DNA of 64,000 bases from an uncultured Paracoccaceae bacterium (GCA_947503935.1 CANNFR010000005.1:62001-126000), one strand, 5' to 3'; positions 34,613-43,966 are shown, numbered from the stretch's first letter. Numbers and translations: made by a program. Notes: a model not told the origin generated them from the letters alone.

Positions 34613-36651
34613 CCCCGCCGCCTGCGCCGCCCGCCGCCTCCTTCGCCGCCGCTGCCGGTATTGAACGACACATGCGGAAGCGACACGATCGCCGCCAATT
34701 CGGGAAACGGATCGGTCGCATGGGGGATCGCGTTGGCGTTGACGAAATGCTCCTGAAAGCGCGGCTCGATGGCGGTTTCCACCTTGTGGATCTGGCCGAC
34801 CGTCGCCTCGATCTCGGCCCGGGCCGCGACGTTCAAGAGCGCGATCCGCGCGCCTGTACCCGCGGCATTGCCGGCCGAGGTCACCTTACCCAGCATCGCG
34901 TCGGGGATCATCCCCAGTACCATGGCGTGTTTCGGGCTGATATGGGCGCCAAAGGCACCGGCCAGCACCACGCGGTCGACCTTGTCGACGCCCATCTCGT
35001 CCATCAACAGCCGCGCCCCGGCATAAAGCGCCGATTTCGCAAGCTGGATCGCGCGGATGTCGCCCTGCGTCACACTGATCAGCGGCCCGCCCTCGGCTGT
35101 GCCATCATGCAGCACATAGGCATGCGTGCGCCCCTCGGGCACCAATCGCGGCGTGCCGGCCTGCTCGGCCGACCCGATCAGCCCCTTCGCATCAACCAGC
35201 CCGGCCATGCGCATCTCGGCCACAGCCTCAATGATGCCCGACCCGCAGATGCCGGTCACACCGGTCACCGCGACGGCCTCGGCAAAGCCCGGATCGGTCG
35301 ACCAGAGGTCGGACCCGATCACCTTGAAGCGCGGCTCTTTTGTTTCCGGGTCGATCTCAACCCGCTCAATCGCGCCGGGGGCCGCGCGCTGGCCCGAGCT
35401 GATCTGCGCGCCCTCGAAGGCCGGCCCGGTGGGCGAGGAGCAGGCGAGCACGCGGGTCTCGTTGCCCAGAAGGATCTCGGCATTGGTGCCCACATCCACA
35501 ACCAGCACTAAGTCCTTCGATTTGTTGGGCGCCTCCGATAAGGCCACGGCAGCGGCATCGGCGCCCACATGGCCTGCGATGCAGGGCAGCATATAGATGC
35601 GCGCGCGCGGGTGGATTGCGGTCAAGTCCAGCTCGGATGCCGCGAAACTCAAACTGCCCGACGTCGCCAGCGCGAAGGGCGCCTGGCCCAGCTCGACCGG
35701 GTCGATCCCCAAGAGCAGATGGTGCATGACCGGATTGCACACGAACACCGTCTCGACAATCAGGCGCGGGTCAATCGAGGCCTCGGTCGCCACAGCCTGC
35801 GCCACGCCGTTCAGCGCGGTGCGCACGGCAGAGGTCATCTCAACATCGCCGCCGGGGTTCATCATCACATAGCTCACCCGGCTCATCAGGTCCTCGCCGA
35901 ACCGGATTTGCGGGTTCATCACACCGGACGAAGCCAGAACCGTGCCGTCGGACAGATCGCAAAGATGCGCGGCAATGGTGGTTGATCCAAGATCGATGGC
36001 CATGCCGTAAAGGCGCCCGTCGAAAAAGCCGGGCCAGATGTCCAGCACGCGGTGCTGGGCCTCATCATGGCCCTTGTGCAGCGCCACGGTGACTTTCCAC
36101 GCGCCCTTGCGCAGGGTCGGTTGCAGCTTGCGCATGACCTCAAGATCGGCCGTGATCCCGTTGATGTCCCATTGCTCTTTCAGTGCCTTGCCCAGCCGTT
36201 CAAAATCGCCAGAGGGTTCGTGCATGTCAGGCTCTGTCACCTCGACATAATAGAGCCGGGTCGCGGGATCCATCACGATGGCGCGGGCCTCGGCGCGCTT
36301 GCGCACGACCTGGCGATGCACCTGGCTTTCGGGCGGCACGTCGATCACCACATCGCCCATTACCTTGGCCTGACAGCCCAGGCGCCGGCCCTCGGCCAGC
36401 CCGCGCTTCGATTTATAGCGCTCTTCCACCGCGTTCCAGTCCGACAGCGCATCGAGTGCCACCGTGACGCCGTGCTTCGAGAATTCGCCGAAACCCGGGC
36501 TGACCTGGCATTTTGAGCAGATGCCCCGCCCGCCGCAGACCGAATCGAGGTCGACCCCGAGCTGCCGGGCCGCCGTCAGAACCGGCGTGCCCACCGAAAA
36601 CCGCCCGCGTTTGCCCGAAGGGGTAAAAATGACAAGGGGGTCGCTGCTCAT
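34609..36651 (-). CDS. ASKHA-domain [2Fe-2S] protein, corrinoid reductive activator (RACo)-like
   Basis: 680 residues. The N-terminal 2Fe-2S ferredoxin domain has Cys39, Cys45, Cys48 and Cys93 (VCGGRGICSKCQ ... LGCQAK). The large C-terminal DUF4445/ASKHA region has MAIDLGSTTIAAHL, VVDVGTNAEILLG and VLAGAFGAHISPKHAMVLGMIPD. In methylotrophic systems such proteins use ATP to re-reduce Co(II) corrinoid to Co(I). The matching methyl-transfer genes are at 45.9-48.1 kb. It ends GGGGRRRRRG. The start ATG 36651 puts the ferredoxin at the N-terminus. Confidence 0.87.
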   Translation of the reverse strand: MSSDPLVIFTPSGKRGRFSVGTPVLTAARQLGVDLDSVCGGRGICSKCQVSPGFGEFSKHGVTVALDALSDWNAVEERYKSKRGLAEGRRLGCQAKVMGDVVIDVPPESQVHRQVVRKRAEARAIVMDPATRLYYVEVTEPDMHEPSGDFERLGKALKEQWDINGITADLEVMRKLQPTLRKGAWKVTVALHKGHDEAQHRVLDIWPGFFDGRLYGMAIDLGSTTIAAHLCDLSDGTVLASSGVMNPQIRFGEDLMSRVSYVMMNPGGDVEMTSAVRTALNGVAQAVATEASIDPRLIVETVFVCNPVMHHLLLGIDPVELGQAPFALATSGSLSFAASELDLTAIHPRARIYMLPCIAGHVGADAAAVALSEAPNKSKDLVLVVDVGTNAEILLGNETRVLACSSPTGPAFEGAQISSGQRAAPGAIERVEIDPETKEPRFKVIGSDLWSTDPGFAEAVAVTGVTGICGSGIIEAVAEMRMAGLVDAKGLIGSAEQAGTPRLVPEGRTHAYVLHDGTAEGGPLISVTQGDIRAIQLAKSALYAGARLLMDEMGVDKVDRVVLAGAFGAHISPKHAMVLGMIPDAMLGKVTSAGNAAGTGARIALLNVAARAEIEATVGQIHKVETAIEPRFQEHFVNANAIPHATDPFPELAAIVSLPHVSFNTGSGGEGGGGRRRRRG

Positions 36652-36835
36652 GTCTCTGCACCATTTGCTTTTGGCGCACTCTACCCATCGCGCGCGCAAG
36701 CGAAAGGCCATAGGCGCCACGTTCTGGTGCGCGGGCGGCATGAAGCTTGCGAAATCGCTGGTCGAATGGCGCAGTCCTTCCCAATAGGTGCGGCGATATG
36801 CGCAGCCCAAACCGATCGGCCGATATCTGGCGGTC

Positions 36836-37606
36836 TCAGCTTTGCCCGGCCGCCAAAGCCTCAAGAATGGTTCGCGTGGCCACGTCGGCGGGAAACATCA
36901 GTTCGATCTTCATCTCGGACAGGGCCACCTCTTCCGCGGTGCCGAACTGCGCATAGGTCGAGAAGAGCGAGAGGCGCAGATCGCCCGCGCGGTAGATCGT
37001 GGGCAGCACGGCGCCCGGGTTTTCCACTTGGGTGAAACCGGCAATGGCGGGGTCACGCGCCAGGGCCGCGGCGGCCCGATCCAGCGCCGCGATGCCGCCG
37101 GCGCGGGCGCTCTCGGCGCGCAGGCGCAGCATCGTGTGATGGCCGACCTCGTCCCAGTTTTCCACGAAGTGCGCCAGGCCGCCTTCGGCCATCGCGTCCA
37201 ACAGGCTGTCTCCCGCACCCAAACCAGTCGGGGCGAAGAGGAGTTGCGCCGGATCATTCAGCGCGATCAGCCGCCAGAGTCTGTCCATGACCACCGCCGG
37301 GTAGGGCGCGTGGCGGCTAATTGTCCAATCCATCGCCGCGCGTACGGGTGCCATGGCGGCATCGTCCAGCGGCAAGGCGGGGTAATGTGGCGCGAACCCC
37401 GCCGCCCCCAGCATTGCGTTCCGTTCCGGCCGGGGCACCTCAAGCACGTCGGCCAGCCGCAACACCATCTCGCGCGAGGGGCGCGCGCGGCGTGTTTCGA
37501 TGAACGCGATGTGGCGCGCCGAGACGCCGGCCTCGAGCGCCAGGGCCATCTGGCTCAGTCGCCGCGTCTGGCGCCAATCCTTCAAGACGCTTGCATAATC
37601 GCGCAT
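36836..37606 (-). CDS. XRE-family regulator with MmyB-like ligand-binding domain
   Basis: 256 residues. The N-terminal helix-turn-helix is LKDWRQTRRLSQMALALEAGVSARHIAFIETRRARPSREMVLRLADVL. The C-terminal domain (MDRLWRLIALNDPAQLLF, HFVENWDEVGHHTMLRLRAESA, VLPTIYRAGDLRLSLFSTYAQFGTAEEVALSEMKIELMFPAD) is the MmyB-like PAS-type fold. GGAGGAG six nt upstream confirms ATG 37606. It is divergent from the membrane protein at 37730, with an operator-like dyad between them. Confidence 0.87.
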   Translation of the reverse strand: MRDYASVLKDWRQTRRLSQMALALEAGVSARHIAFIETRRARPSREMVLRLADVLEVPRPERNAMLGAAGFAPHYPALPLDDAAMAPVRAAMDWTISRHAPYPAVVMDRLWRLIALNDPAQLLFAPTGLGAGDSLLDAMAEGGLAHFVENWDEVGHHTMLRLRAESARAGGIAALDRAAAALARDPAIAGFTQVENPGAVLPTIYRAGDLRLSLFSTYAQFGTAEEVALSEMKIELMFPADVATRTILEALAAGQS

Positions 37607-37656
37607 CGATTGCTCCTCCGTCCGAGCAGTCTAGACCGCCCGCGGCGAGAAAACAC

Positions 37657-37671
37657 TTACCTCCGAGGTCA
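37657..37671. promoter_or_regulatory. Operator-like dyad between the XRE regulator and the divergent gene
   Basis: TTACCTC-C-GAGGTCA, a 15-bp inverted repeat with 6 of 7 arm positions matching, lies about midway in the 123-nt divergent gap. A helix-turn-helix dimer would fit it. The regulator encoded at 36836-37606 is the obvious candidate binder. Confidence 0.5.
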
Positions 37672-37729
37672 TTGTTCGGCAGCGCAGCCTTGGCCAAACT
37701 CGGCCCCATGCAACGTGATGGAGGACGAT

Positions 37730-38158
37730 ATGAAACTGACGGCTCAGCAAAAATGGCTGCGGCTTGGCGCCGGTCTGGCGATGGGGGCGGGCGTGATGAT
37801 CGCGCTGGCCGCACATCCGGCGATGGCCTGGCCCACAGCGATCCTGACCGACCTGATCTTCTGGCCCGTCAATGGTGCCGAAACGCTGGCATCGCCCGAG
37901 GCGCGGCTGCTCTCGGCGATCAGCGGCGGGGTGCTGGTGGGCTGGGGCTGGGCGCTGTGGCTTCTGGCGGGCGAGGGGCTGGCCCAGGCGCCAGCGCTGT
38001 CGCGGCGTATCATCCTGGGCTCGGCCACCGCGTGGTTCGTTGTCGACAGTACGGCGTCGATCATCGCAGGGGCGCATTGGAACGTACTGGGAAATCTGGT
38101 TTTTCTGGCGCTTTTCACACTGCCGTTGCTGCGTGGCCCGCAACCCGCCACCGTCTGA
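37730..38158 (+). CDS. Small membrane protein of unknown function, XRE-divergent
   Basis: 142 residues with four hydrophobic helices (about 12-32, 58-80, 92-113, 117-135) and a conserved-looking DLIFWPVNGAETLASPEARLLSAISGG. GGAGG at 37720-37724 supports ATG 37730. It is probably the target of the divergent regulator at 36836-37606. No enzyme motif is recognised. Confidence 0.7.
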   Translation: MKLTAQQKWLRLGAGLAMGAGVMIALAAHPAMAWPTAILTDLIFWPVNGAETLASPEARLLSAISGGVLVGWGWALWLLAGEGLAQAPALSRRIILGSATAWFVVDSTASIIAGAHWNVLGNLVFLALFTLPLLRGPQPATV

Positions 38159-38191
38159 TCCAATTTGGTAAGCGGGGCGCGCGACGCAAGT

Positions 38192-39343
38192 CTAGCCCTC
38201 CTCCAGCCAGGCCAAAATCGCCTCCCGATCTTCGTCCAGTGCCGAGGCTTGGGGGCGGCTGTCGATCTCGGGCAGGGTGCTGATCTTGATCGGGTTTCCG
38301 GCGGCGGTGAAGGCGGGCCCACCAGCGCGTGGCGCGACGGGCAGCACCATGTTGCGCGCCAGAACCTGCGGGTCTTCCAGCGCCTCGACCATGTTCTGCA
38401 CGCGGCCCGTGGGCACGCCGTTCGCCTCCAAGGCCGCAATCCAGTGATCGCGCGGATGCTCCAGCGTCACCGCCTCGATCAGACGTTTCAGGAGGTGGAC
38501 GTTTTCGCACCGGGCCTTGTTAGTCGCGAATTTCGGATCGTCGGCCAGCGCCGGCAGGTCGAGGGAGGTGCAAAGCTTGCGAAACAGCGCATCGTTTCCG
38601 GCAGCGATCACGAAAAAGCCGTCAGACGCGCGGAAGGTCGAGAACGGAGTGATCGTCGGATGCCGCGCGCCAGTGGGGCCAGGGGCGCGGGCGGTCGCGG
38701 TGGCAATGGCCACGGCGTGCTCCAGAATGGCGATCTGCGCGTCCAGCATCGCGATGTCGACCTTGGCGCCTTGCCCCGTGCGCTCGCGCTGATAGAGCGC
38801 CGCCAGCACACCCTCGGTCAGGTACATCCCCGCCACGATGTCGCCGATCGAGGCGCCGACGCGCACCGGCGGACCGCCTTCCTCGCCGGTGATGCTCATC
38901 ACTCCGCCGCGGGCCTGCACGACCATATCATAGGCCGGTTTGCCCGCCTCAGGCCCAGTATGGCCAAAACCCGAAACGGCGCCATAGATCAACCGGGGAT
39001 AGCGCTTGCGCAGATCGTCCCAGCCATAGCCAAGCTTGTCCATCGCGCCGGGGCGGAAGTTTTCCAGCACGATATCGGCCCGCGCCAGCAGCCGGTCAAA
39101 GATCGCGCGATCGGTGTCGGTTTTCAGATCCAGCGCGATGGATTTCTTGCCGTGGTTCAATGTCGCGTAGTAGGCGCTTTCGCCCTCGACAAAAGGCGGA
39201 AAGGCGCGGGTGTCGTCGCCGGTGCCGGGCCGCTCCACCTTGATCACGCGCGCGCCCAGATCGGCCAGAGTGGCCGAGGCGAAGGGGCCCGCCAGAACAT
39301 GGGTCAGATCGAGGATGGTGATGTCGTCAAGGGGGGCTGTCAT
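38192..39343 (-). CDS. CaiB/BaiF (class III) CoA-transferase
   Basis: 383 residues. The family motifs are present: ITILDLTHVLAGPFASATLADLGARVIKVERPGTGDDTR, the nucleophilic-Asp region GKPAYDMVVQARGGVMSITGEEGGPPVRVGASIGDIVAGMYLTEGVLAALYQRERTGQGAKVDIAM, and FRPGAMDKLGYGWDDLRKRYPRLIY. The enzyme moves CoA between carboxylates by a mixed-anhydride mechanism; the substrate is unknown. The family is often linked to degradation of aromatic or carnitine-type compounds. It is transcribed alone, with a 72-nt gap upstream to the next gene. Confidence 0.92.
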   Translation of the reverse strand: MTAPLDDITILDLTHVLAGPFASATLADLGARVIKVERPGTGDDTRAFPPFVEGESAYYATLNHGKKSIALDLKTDTDRAIFDRLLARADIVLENFRPGAMDKLGYGWDDLRKRYPRLIYGAVSGFGHTGPEAGKPAYDMVVQARGGVMSITGEEGGPPVRVGASIGDIVAGMYLTEGVLAALYQRERTGQGAKVDIAMLDAQIAILEHAVAIATATARAPGPTGARHPTITPFSTFRASDGFFVIAAGNDALFRKLCTSLDLPALADDPKFATNKARCENVHLLKRLIEAVTLEHPRDHWIAALEANGVPTGRVQNMVEALEDPQVLARNMVLPVAPRAGGPAFTAAGNPIKISTLPEIDSRPQASALDEDREAILAWLEEG

Positions 39344-39415
39344 CGGCGCGCTCCATTGGAAACCGGCGCAACTCTGCCGCGCGGGCCGGAAAGGTGCAAA
39401 CCCCTTCTGCGGCCG

Positions 39416-40069
39416 TTACAAAATCTTCAGATCAAAGGCCCAGATCGCCAGCGGCACCGGCGCGACGGCCAGGGCGATGGCGATTGCGGTGGCCAGCGGG
39501 CGGAAGAGGCCCGACAGGCCCGCCACCATCATGATGCCACCGCCGCCGCCCAGAAGCCAGTTGCCGGGTACGTTCAGAACCGCCGCCAGGATGAGATACC
39601 GCCAGCCAAGGGCCAGATGGGCGAGGCGGCCGGGCAGCCGCTCACGCAGCATCGCGATACGCTCAACCGGCGACAGAGGCGCGATGCGGTCGATCAGGCT
39701 GACCGGCCCGCGCAGGCCCAGATCGGCAAAGAACCCGCGCAAAAAGGCCTCCGGCAGGAACCGGCCGGCCAGATAGGCCGCCATCAGCCCGGTGAGGGTG
39801 GCCAGATAGACCGCCGGTGCGGCCACCGGGCCCTGCATCATCAAGATGGCCAGCCCGATCTCGATCCCCGGGACAAAGGGCACCGCGATCAGCGCCGCGT
39901 AGGCGATCAGCATGAGGGCCAGGATCAGCAGGTAGGTCCCGTTGTCGGCGGCGCCATGCGATTGCGCATCGACCCAGGCCAGCAGGCGCACCGCGCCAAA
40001 GGCCAGCGCCAGAATGACGGCGATCCGCAACAGCACCCGGGCGGCCCGCCGGGCGGACTGAGGCATCAT
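39416..40069 (-). CDS. Membrane protein of unknown function, possibly VTT/DedA-like
   Basis: About 217 residues with five hydrophobic helices. The segment [45 protein letters not shown] resembles the 'F-P-G/E-x-x-G' core of VTT-domain proteins. Two adjacent ATGs (40069, 40066) overlap the rlmE stop, so translation is coupled to rlmE. The assignment to VTT is tentative. Confidence 0.65.
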   Translation of the reverse strand: MMPQSARRAARVLLRIAVILALAFGAVRLLAWVDAQSHGAADNGTYLLILALMLIAYAALIAVPFVPGIEIGLAILMMQGPVAAPAVYLATLTGLMAAYLAGRFLPEAFLRGFFADLGLRGPVSLIDRIAPLSPVERIAMLRERLPGRLAHLALGWRYLILAAVLNVPGNWLLGGGGGIMMVAGLSGLFRPLATAIAIALAVAPVPLAIWAFDLKIL

Positions 40070-40785
40070 GCGCCGCTGCCGCGAAAGCCAGTGGCCACCA
40101 CGAATTTTTCCGAACTGTCGGCCCGGCTGGCGGGTGGCTTGACGTTGGCGACCTTCTTGAATCGCTGTTTCAGCGTGGCCTGCAGCGTGCCCTCGGCGCC
40201 GCCGGCCAGCACCTTGGCGACAAAGGTTCCGCCCTCTTCCAGCACGTCGAAAGCCAGCTCGGCCGCCGCTTCGCAAAGGGCCACGATGCGCAGATGGTCG
40301 GTCTGCTTGTGGCCCGAGGCCGAGGCCGCCATGTCGGACATCACGACGTCGGCCTTGCCGCCCAGCCAGGCCTTCACCTTGTCGTCGGCGCCGTCCTCCA
40401 TGAAATCCAGCTGGTGGATCTCGGCCCCCGGGATCGGCTCGACCTCCTGCAGATCGATGCCCAGCACAAAGCCCACCGCCTTACCCTGCTTTTCGCCCAG
40501 AGCATTGACGCGCCGCACCGCCACCTGAGCCCATCCGCCAGGCGCACAGCCCAGATCGACCACCCGCGCGCCGGGCACCAGAAAGCGATATTTGTCGTCC
40601 AATTCCAATATTTTGAAAGCCGCCCGCCCGCGGTACCCTTCCTTTTTGGCACGCGCCACGTAAGGATCGTTCAACTGCCGCTCAAGCCAGCGGGTCGATG
40701 ACAGCTTGCGCCCCTTCGCGGTCTTCACGCGCACCCGCAAATCCCGCTGCCCGCGCCCGCTATTCTTGGTCGACCGCTTCGCCAT
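40066..40785 (-). CDS. rlmE: 23S rRNA (uridine-2552 2'-O-) methyltransferase
   Basis: SAM-dependent FtsJ-family enzyme acting on the 50S A-loop, 239 residues. The SAM site is [16 protein letters not shown]. The catalytic K-D-K-E set is visible: Lys58 in GYRGRAAFK, Asp in VVMSDMAA, Lys in FVAKVLAG and Glu in [10 protein letters not shown] basic N-terminal extension ([20 protein letters not shown]) is usual in alphaproteobacteria. In related genomes it commonly follows the Ppx/GppA gene; here an RTX gene lies between them. Confidence 0.95.
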   Translation of the reverse strand: MAKRSTKNSGRGQRDLRVRVKTAKGRKLSSTRWLERQLNDPYVARAKKEGYRGRAAFKILELDDKYRFLVPGARVVDLGCAPGGWAQVAVRRVNALGEKQGKAVGFVLGIDLQEVEPIPGAEIHQLDFMEDGADDKVKAWLGGKADVVMSDMAASASGHKQTDHLRIVALCEAAAELAFDVLEEGGTFVAKVLAGGAEGTLQATLKQRFKKVANVKPPASRADSSEKFVVATGFRGSGA

Positions 40786-40948
40786 GCTCCGCCATTCCTT
40801 TTGATCGCTTTGCTGACTAGCTGAAACCGCGCTGGCATGCGAGCTTTCTCTATATCGTCAGTTCAGTGCCTGGGACAGGCCAAACCCGCGCAATCCCTTG
40901 GATGCGCGGGCCCGATCGTGGCAACAAATTTTTCGAGATCTAGTTTAA

Positions 40949-41046
40949 AGCGTTTCGACTTTATGCCTAAACGCAAAGCGTTGCCATTCGCCAAGGCTCA
41001 CACGCGCTTTGCGTCTTGTGGTGGTTCAACTGAAAGTCGAAACGCT
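40949..41046. repeat. Nested inverted-repeat element (MITE/REP-like) beside the RTX gene
   Basis: The outer arms AGCGTTTCGACTTT (40949-40962) and AAAGTCGAAACGCT (41033-41046) are a perfect 14-bp inverted repeat. The inner arms ACGCAAAGCG (40971-40980) and CGCTTTGCGT (41005-41014) are a perfect 10-bp one. The 98-nt unit ends 8 nt from the RTX stop. It has no coding frame and could be a small mobile repeat, or act as a terminator of the RTX transcript. Confidence 0.7.
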
Positions 41047-41053
41047 ATAGTCT

Positions 41054-42493
41054 TCAAAACACGAAATCGACCGCGTCGAGGTCGGCCAGGGTGACGCCTT
41101 CCAGGGTGATCGTGTTGCCGCCGCCGGCGTTGATCACGACGTCGCTGCCCACCTGGCTCAGGTGGTTGGCCGTCAGGTCGGCGAAGTCGGTGATGCTGGC
41201 CACGCCCGATAGATCGATCCGCTCAAAATCGTTCGTCGCGGCGAAATCGGTGATCACATCGGCCCCGAACGCGCCCGCGAAGACGAAGGTGTCGGCGTTG
41301 AACGACCCCGTCAGCGTATCGTTGCCCAGGCCTCCGGTCAGCGTGTCGAACCCGACCCCGCCCACGATCTCATCATTGCCGGTGCCGCCGCCGACCTCAT
41401 CATTGCCCGCACCCGCAAAGATCCGGTCATCGCCATCATCGCCGCGCACCGTGTCGTCGCCCTGGCCGGCAAAGAACACGTCATTGCCCGCCCCGCCAGA
41501 GGCCAGGTCATTGCCCGCACCGGCAAAGAGCCGGTCAGCGCCGTCCTCGCCCGAAAGCGTGTCGTCGCCCAGACGGCCATAGAGGTTGTCAGCCTGGCCA
41601 CCGCCTGCCAGCACGTCATTGCCGTCGCCGCCATCGAGGTGGTCAAAACCGCCATCCCCGAACAGCCGGTCATTGCCAGCCTCGCCCAGCAAGCGGTCGT
41701 CCTGACTGCCGCCCCGCAAAACATCCGCCCCATCGCCGCCGAACAAGCGATCATTGCCGGTGCCGCCGAATAGCCTGTCATTGTCGTCGCCACCAAGGAT
41801 GTTGTCAGCTCCCGCATCGCCCGAGATGACATCATTGCCAGTGCCGCCAGACAGCAGATCGGCCTGATCCCCGCCATAAAGCGTATCGGCGCCACCATCC
41901 CCAAGCAATGTGTCAAAGCCCGCATCGCCGTAAAGCAGATCATCTCCGAAAGAGCCGATAATTGAGTCCTCACCGTCCCCGGCATGAACCTCATCATTTT
42001 CGAACGAGCCCCGAATCGTGTCATCTCCGCTGAGCTGGAACGTGCTTGTGCCCTGAACGATTGTGGGCGTGTCCTCAAAAGAAATCGCGATGAATAGACC
42101 AGACGCCATGATGTCGGACAAAAAACCTTCCGCATCAAACGTAAAACTGGTCGCGAACTCAATCGGACCATTTAATGTATAGGCAGTCACATTAACGTAG
42201 TCAGAAAAATTCACCTCAAGATCGTCGAAATCCAGATCCCAGATAGTATCCAGAAATGTTGGGCTATTTTGATCTTGATCGACATAAGCAAGGTTTGCTG
42301 AATTGATCGTGCCAGAATTGCTTGCGACGCTGAATGGGCCGGACAGGGTAAAAGTAAAATAGCGCTCGGGGTTTGCCTCAATTTGCTGCCAGACTCCCAA
42401 GTTTGACTGCATCAAGGGGATTGCAGTGGAAATTTTGGACAGGTAGGCGTTTAGCGCATCGGCCATGTTGCCTGTGACGTTCAGGGTTGCCAT
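41054..42493 (-). CDS. RTX calcium-binding repeat protein, type I secreted
   Basis: 479 residues. There is no N-terminal signal peptide. Residues 1-150 are a low-similarity domain, and residues about 156-400 are roughly 27 GGxGxDxUx-type nonapeptides (for example GGTGNDRLFGGDGADVLRGG), encoded by 41294-42028. A serralysin-like C-terminal part (ADTFVFAGAFGADVITDF ... EGVTLADLDAVDFVF) carries the type I secretion signal. Ca2+ folding after export is expected. No ABC/MFP exporter is in the window. AGAGGT precedes the ATG. The first domain's function is unknown. Confidence 0.88.
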   Translation of the reverse strand: MATLNVTGNMADALNAYLSKISTAIPLMQSNLGVWQQIEANPERYFTFTLSGPFSVASNSGTINSANLAYVDQDQNSPTFLDTIWDLDFDDLEVNFSDYVNVTAYTLNGPIEFATSFTFDAEGFLSDIMASGLFIAISFEDTPTIVQGTSTFQLSGDDTIRGSFENDEVHAGDGEDSIIGSFGDDLLYGDAGFDTLLGDGGADTLYGGDQADLLSGGTGNDVISGDAGADNILGGDDNDRLFGGTGNDRLFGGDGADVLRGGSQDDRLLGEAGNDRLFGDGGFDHLDGGDGNDVLAGGGQADNLYGRLGDDTLSGEDGADRLFAGAGNDLASGGAGNDVFFAGQGDDTVRGDDGDDRIFAGAGNDEVGGGTGNDEIVGGVGFDTLTGGLGNDTLTGSFNADTFVFAGAFGADVITDFAATNDFERIDLSGVASITDFADLTANHLSQVGSDVVINAGGGNTITLEGVTLADLDAVDFVF

Positions 42494-42853
42494 CCGTTAC
42501 CTCTTCAGTCGATGGGGATATTGATTCACGACATTCAAAATATTTACCAAAACTAGACAAACTAAGCCTAGGTCTGGGTGCGGATCAAGCTCTGACAATC
42601 GAGTTATAGATAACCGATGTTGATCTGCATCTATGCGATCAGTTTCTTTAAAAAAAAAGCGTAATTGTGCAAGATTTGGAAACAGTAAGTTTAGGCTTGG
42701 GGCAAAATATGAGATTCAGAGGTGCCGTCAGGTATGATGAGTTTATCCAGCACATTTATCAGTGATACTCAAATATCCTAGCTCTCCGGATTTGATCGCG
42801 AGCCAGATAATCAGAGGTTCTATCAAATAGCCACATTGGCATGAGGCAACGAA
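42494..42853. other. AT-rich non-coding region upstream of the RTX gene
   Basis: 360 nt between the RTX start and the ppx stop, clearly richer in A+T than the rest of the window, with an A9 tract at about 42650-42658. No ORF of useful length or tRNA is seen. It contains short dyads such as CCTAGG. It presumably holds the RTX promoter and may be a remnant of the insertion that separated ppx from rlmE. Confidence 0.6.
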
Positions 42854-43966
42854 TTAGAACGGCCCGTCCTCGAGCACGCCATCGGCGGACATCTGGGCAT
42901 AGAGCAGCCCCTCGCGCAAGCCGCGGTCGGCGACCGACAGGCGGTCGGTGGGCCAGACCCGCATCAGGGCTTGCAGGATCGCGGCGCCCGACATGATCAG
43001 GGAATGTCGGTCACGTCCGATGCGCGGGTCGGTGCGGCGGCCCTCGGGGCCGAGCAGCAGGTATTCGCGGATCACCCGGTCGATCTGGTCCGAGGTCATA
43101 CGCAGCCCGTCGACCTTGTTGCGGTCATAGCGCTTGAGGCCGAGGAACGAGGCCGCCACCGTGGTGATCGTGCCGCTGGTCCCGATGATCTGGAACCCTT
43201 CGCGCGCCTGTTCGGCGGCGTAGGGTGAGAAATCGGCCAGGTTTTCCTCAAAAAACCAGCTCATCAGGGCAAAGCGGGCGGCGTCATCCTCAACATCGCG
43301 GAACTGGTCTTTCAGGGTCGCCACGCCCAGCGGCACGCTGATCCAATCGACCACCTTGGCCGCCGCAAACGGGCTTTCGGCGGGATGAAAACCCGCATGG
43401 AGCCGCATGATCGCGCGGGGGCGCTCAAGCGCGGGCACGCTGGACAGATCGATCCAGACCAGCTCGGTCGATCCGCCGCCGATATCGACGACCAGCAGCT
43501 GTTCGGTCTTGGTCGAGACCAGCGGCGCGCAGGACACGACCGCTAGGCGCGCCTCTTCCTCGGGCTCGATGATGGTCAGCGTCATACCCGTCTCGCGGGT
43601 AACCATCTTCATGAAATCATTGCCGTTCTTGGCGCGGCGGCAGGCCTCGGTCGCGACCAGGCGCATCCGCTTCACGCCGTGCTTTTCGATCTTCTTGCGG
43701 CAGATATGCATGGCCTGCACCGTGCGCGCCATCGATTGCCGCGACAGCCGCCCCGACGCCTCAAGCCCCGCGCCAAGCTGTACCGATTTCGAGAAACTGT
43801 CGACCACATGGAACTGGCTGCCCTTGGGTTGGGCAATCAGCATACGACAACTATTCGTACCCAGATCCAACGCCGCATAGAGCGCGGCGGGATCCGGCTT
43901 GACCGGTGCGGGTGGCTCGACCGCCCTGGGGAACGCGCCCGCACCTCGGGGACGCCTGGGCGCCAT
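42854..43966 (-). CDS. ppx: Ppx/GppA family exopolyphosphatase
   Basis: 370-residue ASKHA-fold phosphatase hydrolysing polyphosphate or pppGpp. The phosphate motifs LYAALDLGTNSCRMLIAQP and LLVVDIGGGSTELVWIDLS, and GTSGTITTVAASFLGLKRYDR, are present. The first ~30 residues are Pro/Arg-rich and probably unstructured. The usual downstream partner rlmE lies 2.1 kb away, beyond the RTX gene. Confidence 0.92.
   Translation of the reverse strand: MAPRRPRGAGAFPRAVEPPAPVKPDPAALYAALDLGTNSCRMLIAQPKGSQFHVVDSFSKSVQLGAGLEASGRLSRQSMARTVQAMHICRKKIEKHGVKRMRLVATEACRRAKNGNDFMKMVTRETGMTLTIIEPEEEARLAVVSCAPLVSTKTEQLLVVDIGGGSTELVWIDLSSVPALERPRAIMRLHAGFHPAESPFAAAKVVDWISVPLGVATLKDQFRDVEDDAARFALMSWFFEENLADFSPYAAEQAREGFQIIGTSGTITTVAASFLGLKRYDRNKVDGLRMTSDQIDRVIREYLLLGPEGRRTDPRIGRDRHSLIMSGAAILQALMRVWPTDRLSVADRGLREGLLYAQMSADGVLEDGPF

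Noticed and set aside
38165-40528. 787-residue plus-strand open frame
   Set aside because: It spans the CoA-transferase, the membrane protein and part of rlmE in antisense. The composition is low-complexity Arg/Gln/Gly and no motif is present.
41294-42028. Regularly repeated DNA resembling a repeat array
   Set aside because: The ~27-nt periodicity encodes RTX nonapeptides in frame and there are no unique spacers, so it is not CRISPR.
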